5,289 bases of DNA from Clostridiales bacterium. GTDB taxonomy: Bacteria; Bacillota; Peptococcia; Peptococcales; Peptococcaceae. The position numbers were made by a program, and so were the translations under genes. The notes beneath the pieces were generated by a model. That model searched no databases and had not been told where the DNA came from. It saw nothing but the letters and a program-made list of their open reading frames with translations. The first letter of the stretch is position 1. The number at the start of each line of letters is the position of its first letter. The DNA lies in assembly GCA_003343815.1 (NCBI GenBank), contig QAKL01000022.1:1-5289 (forward strand). Direction: 5' to 3'. Below are positions 1 to 5,289 of the stretch, one piece after another.

Positions 1-689
1 TGCCGGCGATTTATTTCGCGGCGCATTCCGATCGCCTGAGCGGGCAGTATTTGAAAATCGAGGCGAACTTTTTGGCTAACTTTAACGAGCGTCAGCTTAA
101 TGAAAATCTCAAAGACAGTAACTCTGTCGGGCACAGTTGGTTAGACGAGCAGCTTTATGTGAGCAAAATCAAGGTCGCGGAGGACGCAGAAATTGCCGAG
201 AAAAGCTTAAATGAGCTTAACTGGGGCAATATCTGGCATGTGAAGATTATCCGCATCACTCACGGCAAAAAAATCAGCAATATCCCGCAAAGCGCGGCGA
301 AAATTACCGCGGGAGATATTTTGTGTGTGCTGGGCGAGGAAAAAACGCTGGATAATTTCGTGCTTTTCGGGCAAAACAGCGGTAACTTTGCGCAAGTGGG
401 GGAAAGAGAAACTTTGCGTAGTTTTATCGCGACGCAGGAGGATCTGCCTGCCGATCAGCAGCTTTTGTGCTGTGCGGTCACAGTGCAGAAAGACTCTGCC
501 CTAAACGGCTGCAATATCAAAGAATCGCCGATCAAAAACGAATGGTTCGGCTTTCTTATCGGGATCGAGCGCAATTTGTATCCGATAGTCGATCCGTCAA
601 GCAATATGATTTTGCAAAACGACGACTTGCTATGGCTTTTGGGTACGCAAAAAATGGGCAACGCATTAGCCCGCGAACAATTATTATAA
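1..689 (+). CDS. Cation:proton antiporter-like protein, C-terminal part with two RCK_C (TrkA-C) domains; 5' end outside window
   Basis: The reading frame is open from the window edge (first full codon at base 3) to TAA at 687-689, so this is the 3' end of a longer gene. A TTG at 51 could be taken as a start, but the codons before it continue a plausible protein (a segment containing AAHSDRLSGQY, then LKIEANFLANFNERQ). That segment resembles the junction after the last membrane helix of monovalent cation:proton antiporters. Numbering from the TTG at 51, an RCK_C-like domain spans about residues 30-97 (beta-alpha pattern ending GDILCVLGEE) and a second about 138-199 (ending NDDLLWLLG). RCK_C domains are cytoplasmic regulatory modules that often bind ligands or nucleotides and gate K+ or Na+ transport. 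The membrane domain is not visible, so the transported ion cannot be stated. A different RCK_C-bearing transporter or channel is the main alternative. A terminator follows immediately, so this is the last gene of its unit. Confidence 0.72.
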   Translation, partial: PAIYFAAHSDRLSGQYLKIEANFLANFNERQLNENLKDSNSVGHSWLDEQLYVSKIKVAEDAEIAEKSLNELNWGNIWHVKIIRITHGKKISNIPQSAAKITAGDILCVLGEEKTLDNFVLFGQNSGNFAQVGERETLRSFIATQEDLPADQQLLCCAVTVQKDSALNGCNIKESPIKNEWFGFLIGIERNLYPIVDPSSNMILQNDDLLWLLGTQKMGNALAREQLL

Positions 690-720
690 AAAACTGTGAG
701 CTTAGGCTCACAGTTTTTTT
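688..720 (+). terminator. Rho-independent terminator after the antiporter gene
   Basis: A perfect 11-bp inverted repeat (691-701 AAACTGTGAGC with 706-716 GCTCACAGTTT) encloses a 4-base loop TTAG. It extends by A-T pairs to 688/719 and ends in a run of seven T at 714-720. The stem begins inside the antiporter stop codon region. The A-tract on the 5' side means it could also work on the opposite strand, although no minus-strand gene converges on it here. It isolates the antiporter unit from lonB. Confidence 0.95.
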
Positions 721-721
721 C

Positions 722-735
722 ATGAAAAGTTTCAT
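722..735. repeat. 14-bp inverted repeat upstream of lonB, possible operator
   Basis: ATGAAA-AG-TTTCAT is a perfect 6+6 inverted repeat with a 2-base centre. The loop would be too small for a stable RNA hairpin, so a protein-binding DNA site is the more natural reading. It lies just past the terminator and overlaps the candidate -35 element of the lonB promoter (731-736). AT-rich inverted repeats of this size also arise by chance, and no regulator gene is visible in the window. Confidence 0.35.
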
Positions 736-761
736 AAAAATTTTCCTTTGAGCTCATAATA
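731..761 (+). promoter_or_regulatory. Candidate lonB promoter (sigma-A-like or forespore sigma-G/F-like)
   Basis: The -10 candidate is CATAAT at 755-760, five of six matches to TATAAT. Read as CATAATA (755-761) it fits the sigma-G -10 pattern CATNHTA fully. TTCATA at 731-736 lies 18 bases upstream. It matches the sigma-A -35 at four of six positions, and within it TCATA matches the sigma-G pattern GHATR at four of five. The location between the terminator and the lonB Shine-Dalgarno is right, because lonB needs its own promoter. In B. subtilis lonB is transcribed in the forespore, which makes the sporulation-sigma reading attractive, but the sequence alone does not decide between the two. Confidence 0.45.
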
Positions 762-789
762 CCCATATCAAGCTAAAGGAGTGGAGTGA

Positions 790-2451
790 ATGGATAATAT
801 GAGCGCACTGGGATTTTTGCAGATATTTTTTGCAATTATCATCGGAGTGTATTTTTTAAATCTTTTGCAGTCTCAGCAGGGCAGCAAGGTGGCGGTGGCG
901 AAAAATTCGCGTAGGGAAAATGAAAAATTGGCAAAAATGCGTAAGATTTCTTTAAGCGAGCCGTTGACGGCGAAAATTCGCCCGCAGAAATTTTCCGACA
1001 TCATCGGGCAGGAGGAGGGGATCAAGGCGCTCAAGGCGGCGCTATGCGGGCCTAATCCGCAGCATGTCATAATTTACGGTCCTCCCGGTGTGGGTAAAAC
1101 CACAGCGGCGCGATTGGTGATGGATGAAGCAAAGAAAAGCCCGTATTCGCCTTTTTTGGCAGATGCAAAATTTATTGAGGTGGACGGCGCGACCTCGCGC
1201 TTTGACGAACGAGGGATCGCTGATCCGTTGATCGGCAGTGTGCATGACCCGATATATCAGGGAGCAGGCGCGATGGGACCGGCAGGCATCCCCCAGCCCA
1301 AGCCTGGAGCGGTGAGCAAGGCGCACGGCGGCATTTTATACATCGACGAGATCGGCGAGCTGCACCCGATGCAGATCAATAAACTATTGAAAGTTTTGGA
1401 GGATCGCTTGGTTATGCTTGAGAGTGCCTATTACAATCCCGACGACGCTAATGTCCCGAACTATATCAAGGATATTTTTGATAATGGTTTGCCGGCGGAT
1501 TTTCGCTTGGTCGGGGCAACGACGCGCCAGCCGGAGGAAATCCCGGCGGCGATCCGCTCACGCTGCTTGGAAATATATTTTCGGGCACTCTTGCCGCCAG
1601 AGGTGGAAAAAATTGCTGCCGACGCTGCGGAAAATGCCGGGTTTCCGGCAGAAAAGGAAGCTGTTAGATTGGTAGGTGGCTATGCTTCCAATGGGCGCGA
1701 CGCGGTCAATATGATCCAGATCGCCGCAGGACTGGCGCTGGTGGAGGCGCGGCATGAGATCACGAGAGCGGATATCGAGTGGGTGATTAACAGCGGTAAA
1801 TATACGCCGCGTCTCCAGAAAAAACCGCTCGCTGCGCCTGAAATAGGAGTGGTAAACGGTTTGGCAGTAGCACAAAGCCGCATCGGGATTGTGACCGAGG
1901 TTGAGGCGCAGGCGCTTAAAACAGCTAAAGGACGCGGGAGTTTAACGATTACAGGGATTGTGGAGGAGGAAGAACTGAAAGGACAAACTCAGTCTCTTTA
2001 CCGCAAAAGCATGGCGAAAAGCTCGGCGGAAAATGTCCTCACGGTTTTGGAAAAGTTTTACGATGTCAGACCTGATGAATATGAAATCCACCTCAATTTC
2101 CCGGGAGGGATGCCTATCGACGGTCCCTCGGCAGGGGTGACGATGGCGGTGGCGCTTTATTCGGCGATTAATAATCTGCCGGTGGATAATTATCTGGCGA
2201 TGACCGGGGAGATCGCTATCACCGGCAAAGTGAAACCCGTGGGCGGCGTGAGCGATAAAATCCAGGCGGCTATTCAGATGGGCTTAAAGAGAGTAATTAT
2301 TCCGCTGGATAATTACCAGAGCAATTTTAACAATTTGCCGATCGAAATTATCGCGGTGAGCCATGTGCAGGAGGTATTTGATATCGCTTTTATAGAGGCG
2401 GAAAATGAGAATCCCAAAAGCTGCGAAAGTCTGCAGAGAGCGGCCAGATAA
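790..2451 (+). CDS. lonB: ATP-dependent protease LonB, membrane-anchored (spore-type Lon paralogue)
   Basis: A 553-residue AAA+ Ser/Lys protease, matching B. subtilis LonB (about 552 residues). Residues about 5-26 form one hydrophobic N-terminal helix (GFLQIFFAIIIGVYFLNLL) that should anchor the enzyme in the membrane. There is no large Lon N-domain. The AAA+ module shows Walker A GPPGVGKT (97-104), Walker B LYIDE (183-187), sensor-1 region GATTR (242-246), an arginine-finger-like RSR (256-258) and a sensor-2 region near NGRD (301-304). The protease domain carries DGPSAG with nucleophile S447 and the lysine of the dyad at K490 (in GGVSDK), so it appears catalytically complete. It should unfold and degrade proteins at the membrane; in B. 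subtilis the gene is forespore-expressed. ATG at 790 is chosen because AAAGGAG (775-781) sits 8 bases upstream; an in-frame ATG at 799 is too far. It is followed by lon, as in many Firmicutes. Confidence 0.95.
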   Translation: MDNMSALGFLQIFFAIIIGVYFLNLLQSQQGSKVAVAKNSRRENEKLAKMRKISLSEPLTAKIRPQKFSDIIGQEEGIKALKAALCGPNPQHVIIYGPPGVGKTTAARLVMDEAKKSPYSPFLADAKFIEVDGATSRFDERGIADPLIGSVHDPIYQGAGAMGPAGIPQPKPGAVSKAHGGILYIDEIGELHPMQINKLLKVLEDRLVMLESAYYNPDDANVPNYIKDIFDNGLPADFRLVGATTRQPEEIPAAIRSRCLEIYFRALLPPEVEKIAADAAENAGFPAEKEAVRLVGGYASNGRDAVNMIQIAAGLALVEARHEITRADIEWVINSGKYTPRLQKKPLAAPEIGVVNGLAVAQSRIGIVTEVEAQALKTAKGRGSLTITGIVEEEELKGQTQSLYRKSMAKSSAENVLTVLEKFYDVRPDEYEIHLNFPGGMPIDGPSAGVTMAVALYSAINNLPVDNYLAMTGEIAITGKVKPVGGVSDKIQAAIQMGLKRVIIPLDNYQSNFNNLPIEIIAVSHVQEVFDIAFIEAENENPKSCESLQRAAR

Positions 2452-2525
2452 GGAGAAAATTATTGGGATTAAAATTTCTTCAAATAAACACCTTGCAAAA
2501 TACGCTTAATTTCTTTATACTATAG
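2450..2525 (+). other. Orphan Shine-Dalgarno with 20-codon TTG-started reading frame
   Basis: AAGGAG at 2450-2455 overlaps the lonB stop codon and is 7 bases before TTG at 2463. From there a 20-codon frame (beginning MGLKFLQ, ending NFFIL) runs to TAG at 2523-2525. Spacing and SD quality are those of a genuine start, but the peptide is short, has no recognisable motif, and its 3' half overlaps the lon promoter. It could be translated only from lonB read-through mRNA. It may be a small peptide, a relic of an earlier gene start, or chance. Confidence 0.2.
2493..2521 (+). promoter_or_regulatory. Sigma-A-type promoter of lon
   Basis: TTGCAA (2493-2498) and TATACT (2516-2521) are separated by 17 bases, the optimal spacing. 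The -35 matches TTGACA at four of six positions and the -10 matches TATAAT at five of six. Transcription should begin near 2528, giving a leader of about 65 bases before the lon start codon. No CIRCE element (HrcA) and no tandem GGTCAAA-type CtsR box is visible nearby, so neither of these heat-shock controls is supported by the sequence. Confidence 0.7.
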
Positions 2526-2534
2526 TTATTATAC

Positions 2535-2566
2535 TTAGGGGCTTTAGGCTTATTTTTGCCCCGTAA
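2535..2566 (+). other. Stem-loop in the lon 5' leader
   Basis: GGGGC (2538-2542) pairs with GCCCC (2558-2562) around a 15-base loop. TTA (2535-2537) can extend the stem by pairing with TAA (2564-2566) if G2563 is bulged. It falls about 7 bases after the predicted transcription start and ends 14 bases before the Shine-Dalgarno. No T-run follows it, so it is not a terminator for lonB. It could stabilise the 5' end of the mRNA or respond to temperature or a protein; its role is unknown. Confidence 0.45.
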
Positions 2567-2579
2567 ATTAAGCGAGAGC

Positions 2580-2586
2580 AGAGGTG
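2580..2586 (+). promoter_or_regulatory. Ribosome binding site that sets the lon start
   Basis: AGAGGTG lies 6 bases before the ATG at 2593. The next in-frame ATG (2605) would be 18 bases away with only a weak GGAAG-type sequence nearby, so 2593 is preferred. Confidence 0.7.
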
Positions 2587-2592
2587 CGGTAA

Positions 2593-4989
2593 ATGAAGGA
2601 AGAAATGAATTTGAACGATGATTTTTCATCTGCGGAGACAGACGCGGAAATCGTCGATAATTTTGAAAAAAATGTCTATCCGGCGATCGCGATGCGCGGC
2701 GCGGTAGGCTTTGTCTATAGCGAATTTAATCTGGAGATCGGCCGCGATCAGTCGATAAACGCGATTGAGCAGGCTTTAAAGGACGATAACCGCGTCATTT
2801 TGGTGACGCAAAAGGACATGGCAGTCGAAAAGCCTTTGCAGAGCGATTTGTATTACTATGGGCTTTTGGCGGAGATTAAAAAGGTGATTTATCTGCCGGG
2901 CGGCGGGATGCGCATCACGGTGAAAGGCTTGGAAAAGGTGCAGGCCAAGGAATATTTGAGCTTTGAGCCGTATATCGAGATCGTCTATCAGCCGGCGTTT
3001 GAGGATGAGGGCGAGGATGTCGAGATCATCGCGCCGGCGATGGCCTCGGTCGAAAGTTATTTTGAGCATTACAGCCGTTTAAACGCCAAAATTAGCAAAG
3101 AGCAGGCGCGCCAAGCATTAAACGCGGCAGATATCCCAATCAAAATCGGCTTGATCGCTAATTTGATTTTCGCGACGGTGGAGGAAAAATACGCGATTTT
3201 TGCCGCCGACAGTTTGAGCGAAAAATTGGAATTGTTGTTAGCCTATTTTGTGCGTGCGGAAAAATTGGCGGAATTAGAAAACCGTATTAACCAAAAGGTC
3301 AAAGAGAGCATCGACAAAGGTCAACAGGAGTATTACCTGCGCGAAAAAATCAAGGTAATTAACGAGGAACTGGGCGACAGCGAGGACAAAACTGTCGAAA
3401 TCCAGGAGATCAACGAAAAAATCGCGCAGCTGGATCTACCGCCCGAGGTCGAGGAAAAGCTGCACAAGGAAGTCAAGCGTTTAAACCGCACGATGGTGGC
3501 TTCGCCGGATTATGCGGTGATCCGCAATTATTTGGATTGGGTGCTGGATCTGCCGTGGGGCATTTATACCAAAGATGAGGAAAATATCAATAACGCGCAG
3601 AAGATTCTGGATCGCGATCATTACGGTTTGGAAAAAGTCAAGGAGCGCATATTGGAGTTTTTGGCGGTGCGCCAGCTGAAAGAAGACAGCAAAGGCCCTA
3701 TTATTTGCTTGGTCGGACCTCCCGGCGTGGGCAAAACGTCGCTGGCACGCTCGGTGGCAGACGCGCTAAATAAAAATTTTGTGCGCATGTCCTTAGGCGG
3801 CGTGCGCGATGAGGCAGAAATCCGCGGTCATCGCCGTACTTATATCGGCGCGATGCCTGGGCGCATTATCAGGGGCTTGTGCGAGGCGAAATCCGCTAAT
3901 CCGTTATTTTTGTTTGACGAGATTGATAAAATGGCGAGCGATTTCCGCGGCGATCCGGCAGCGGCGCTGCTCGAGGTTTTGGATCCGGAGCAAAATAAAA
4001 CGTTCAGTGATCATTTTATCGAAGCGCCCTTTGATTTATCGAAAGTGTTGTTTTTAACGACGGCTAATTCTTTGCAGGATATCCCCGAGCCGCTGCTTGA
4101 CCGGATGGAAATCATCGAGCTTTCGAGCTATACGGAGGCGGAAAAATTACAGATCGCGCGCCGTCATCTGTGGGGCAAGCAGGTCGAGGAAAACGGACTG
4201 ACTAAACGCCAGATCTCGATAACGGATGAGGCGATCATGAAAATCATCCAAAATTACACCAGAGAGGCAGGCGTGCGCGGATTGGAGCGCAAATTAGGCG
4301 CGCTTTGCCGCCGCACGGCAATGGATATCGCCTCCGGCAAGAAAAAATCCGCGCGCATCACGGCGGATAATTTGGCGAAATATTTAGGCGTGCCGCGCTA
4401 TACGCACAGTGAGCTTTTAGATAAGGACGAAATCGGCGTAGCGACAGGCATGGCGTGGACGGCGGCAGGAGGCGAATTACTGCCGATCGAGGTTTCAATT
4501 TTACCGGGCAAGGGCAATTTGCTGCTTACAGGACAATTAGGCGATGTGATGAAAGAATCAGCGCAGATGTCGCTAAGCTATATCCGCAGTATCTGGGATA
4601 AGCTGGGTTTGGAAAAAGATTTTTATGAAAAAATCGATGTGCATATCCACGCGCCGGAGGGTGCCGTCCCTAAAGACGGACCGTCTGCTGGCGTGACTTT
4701 GGTCACGGCGATGGTTTCGGCGCTGACGAAACGTGCGGTCAGACGCGATATCGCGATGACAGGCGAGATGACTTTGCGCGGGAAAGTTTTGCCGATTGGC
4801 GGGTTAAAGGAGAAATCATTGGCGGCATACCGCGCTGGCAGCCGCGAAATCATCATCCCGATCGACAATAAAAAGGACATGGAGGAAATCCCTGCGGAGA
4901 TCCGCAAAGAAATGACGATTCATTTGGCGGATAATATCACAGAAGTACTGGATTGGGCGTTAGCTGCGGAGGGGAGCGAGCAGAAATGA
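2593..4989 (+). CDS. lon: ATP-dependent protease Lon (LonA type)
   Basis: A 798-residue cytoplasmic AAA+ protease of usual LonA length. It has an acidic tail (1-27), an N-terminal substrate-recognition domain (about 28-220), a coiled-coil region (about 220-300) and the conserved DWVLDLPWG linker (315-323). The AAA+ core shows Walker A GPPGVGKT (375-382), pore-loop Y417-I418, Walker B FLFDE (439-443), sensor-1 N492, arginine finger R504 and sensor-2 R562 in GVRGLER. The protease domain has nucleophile S698 in KDGPSAG and K741 in GGLKEK, the same 43-residue spacing as the S679/K722 dyad of E. coli Lon, so it should be active. It degrades damaged and selected regulatory proteins using ATP. One oddity is that the otherwise conserved proline in the first N-domain strand pair (RGxxxFP) is V41 here. 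Its own promoter and leader precede it, and the stop codon overlaps engB. Confidence 0.97.
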   Translation: MKEEMNLNDDFSSAETDAEIVDNFEKNVYPAIAMRGAVGFVYSEFNLEIGRDQSINAIEQALKDDNRVILVTQKDMAVEKPLQSDLYYYGLLAEIKKVIYLPGGGMRITVKGLEKVQAKEYLSFEPYIEIVYQPAFEDEGEDVEIIAPAMASVESYFEHYSRLNAKISKEQARQALNAADIPIKIGLIANLIFATVEEKYAIFAADSLSEKLELLLAYFVRAEKLAELENRINQKVKESIDKGQQEYYLREKIKVINEELGDSEDKTVEIQEINEKIAQLDLPPEVEEKLHKEVKRLNRTMVASPDYAVIRNYLDWVLDLPWGIYTKDEENINNAQKILDRDHYGLEKVKERILEFLAVRQLKEDSKGPIICLVGPPGVGKTSLARSVADALNKNFVRMSLGGVRDEAEIRGHRRTYIGAMPGRIIRGLCEAKSANPLFLFDEIDKMASDFRGDPAAALLEVLDPEQNKTFSDHFIEAPFDLSKVLFLTTANSLQDIPEPLLDRMEIIELSSYTEAEKLQIARRHLWGKQVEENGLTKRQISITDEAIMKIIQNYTREAGVRGLERKLGALCRRTAMDIASGKKKSARITADNLAKYLGVPRYTHSELLDKDEIGVATGMAWTAAGGELLPIEVSILPGKGNLLLTGQLGDVMKESAQMSLSYIRSIWDKLGLEKDFYEKIDVHIHAPEGAVPKDGPSAGVTLVTAMVSALTKRAVRRDIAMTGEMTLRGKVLPIGGLKEKSLAAYRAGSREIIIPIDNKKDMEEIPAEIRKEMTIHLADNITEVLDWALAAEGSEQK

Positions 4990-5289
4990 TTATCAAAAAT
5001 GCGGAATTTATCATCAGCGCCGTCAGCCCCAAGCAATATCCGACAGACAATCTGCCGCAAATCGCTTTGGCGGGGCGCAGTAATGTCGGCAAGTCATCGT
5101 TAATCAACAAATTTATCAACCGCCGCAATTTAGCTCGCACCAGCAGCAAGCCCGGTAAAACACAGACGTTGAATTTCTATCGGATTAACACTAATCAGTT
5201 TTACTTTGTCGATCTGCCGGGCTATGGCTTCGCTAAAGTAAGCCAAAGCGTCAAAGAGGAGTGGGGTAAATTCATCGACCGCTATTTGA
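4986..5289 (+). CDS. engB: Ribosome biogenesis GTP-binding protein EngB (YsxC/YihA), 5' part; runs off window end
   Basis: The frame from ATG at 4986 is open to the last base: 101 full codons of a protein usually about 195 residues long, so it is cut by the window, not broken. It starts MIIKNAEFIIS, typical of the family. The GTPase motifs visible are G1 GRSNVGKS (30-37), the GKTQT switch-I/G2 region (57-61) and G3 DLPG (76-79), followed by YGFAK. G4 and G5 should lie beyond the edge. The family helps late assembly of the 50S ribosomal subunit and is essential in B. subtilis and E. coli. ATG overlaps the lon stop codon as ATGA. GGGGAG at 4971-4976 is 9 bases upstream, so co-transcription and translational coupling with lon are likely. 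The last bases look like TGA, but in frame they read TAT-TTG-A, so there is no stop. Confidence 0.95.
   Translation, partial: MIIKNAEFIISAVSPKQYPTDNLPQIALAGRSNVGKSSLINKFINRRNLARTSSKPGKTQTLNFYRINTNQFYFVDLPGYGFAKVSQSVKEEWGKFIDRYL

Noticed and set aside
51..689. Antiporter tail as a complete 212-residue gene starting at TTG 51
   Set aside because: The frame continues upstream to the window edge with a protein segment that fits the family, and no convincing Shine-Dalgarno precedes the TTG.
467..751. Plus-strand 94-codon open frame overlapping the antiporter end
   Set aside because: It is out of frame with a conserved domain, arginine-rich in the manner of shadow frames, and reads through the terminator.
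455..766. Minus-strand 103-codon open frame across the antiporter end and terminator
   Set aside because: It lies antisense to a recognisable RCK_C domain, crosses the terminator hairpin and has no family resemblance; it is a shadow frame.
2535..2566. Hairpin as a rho-independent terminator of lonB
   Set aside because: The stem is followed by GTAAATTAAG, not a T-run, and it lies downstream of the predicted lon transcription start.
2452..2592. CIRCE or CtsR heat-shock operator before lon
   Set aside because: Neither the TTAGCACTC/GAGTGCTAA dyad nor tandem GGTCAAA boxes could be found in the gap.
2684..2705. GCGATCGC and neighbouring GCG-rich run as a functional motif
   Set aside because: It encodes ordinary Lon N-domain codons, and this codon preference (GCG, ATC, CGC) recurs throughout the gene.
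4937..5149. Minus-strand 70-codon open frame at the window end
   Set aside because: It is antisense to the lon end and the engB G1 motif region, both of which are strongly recognisable.
5282..5289. engB stop codon at the window end
   Set aside because: The TGA letters are out of frame; in the engB frame the bases read TAT-TTG-A, and the protein is only about half its normal length at that point.

Overview
The window is a stretch of bacterial chromosome of moderate GC content, coding almost entirely on the + strand. The order lonB - lon (lonA) - engB (ysxC) is the classic Firmicutes arrangement known from Bacillus subtilis. A LonB-type protease with an N-terminal membrane anchor points to a spore-forming lineage or one descended from spore formers, such as Clostridia or Negativicutes. 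The genus cannot be fixed from the sequence alone.

Layout. Bases 1-689 are the 3' end of a cation:proton antiporter-like gene; only a short piece after the membrane part and two RCK_C (TrkA-C) regulatory domains are visible. A strong intrinsic terminator at 688-720 closes that unit. A 100-base gap (690-789) holds the terminator, a 14-bp inverted repeat and a candidate promoter for lonB. lonB (790-2451) encodes a 553-residue membrane-tethered AAA+ Ser/Lys protease. The 141-base gap that follows (2452-2592) holds an orphan Shine-Dalgarno with a 20-codon reading frame, a good housekeeping-type promoter, and a 5'-leader hairpin. lon (2593-4989) encodes the 798-residue soluble Lon protease. It overlaps by 4 bases with engB (4986 to beyond the window end), an essential-type GTPase for 50S ribosome assembly.

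How the genes work together. The two Lon paralogues have the same catalytic chemistry (AAA+ unfoldase plus Ser/Lys dyad, with serine and lysine 43 residues apart in both). They differ in targeting: LonB has a transmembrane anchor and no large N-domain, whereas Lon has the N-terminal substrate-recognition domain and coiled coil. Each seems to have its own promoter. The lonB promoter can be read as a forespore sigma-G-like site, and the lon promoter as sigma-A. engB is probably translationally coupled to lon. The antiporter fragment looks like an unrelated neighbour separated by the terminator.

Overall this is a mostly ordinary, conserved region. There is no mobile element, CRISPR array, RNA gene or evident new system. 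The points worth a second look are regulatory details in the two intergenic gaps and a substitution in the Lon N-domain.
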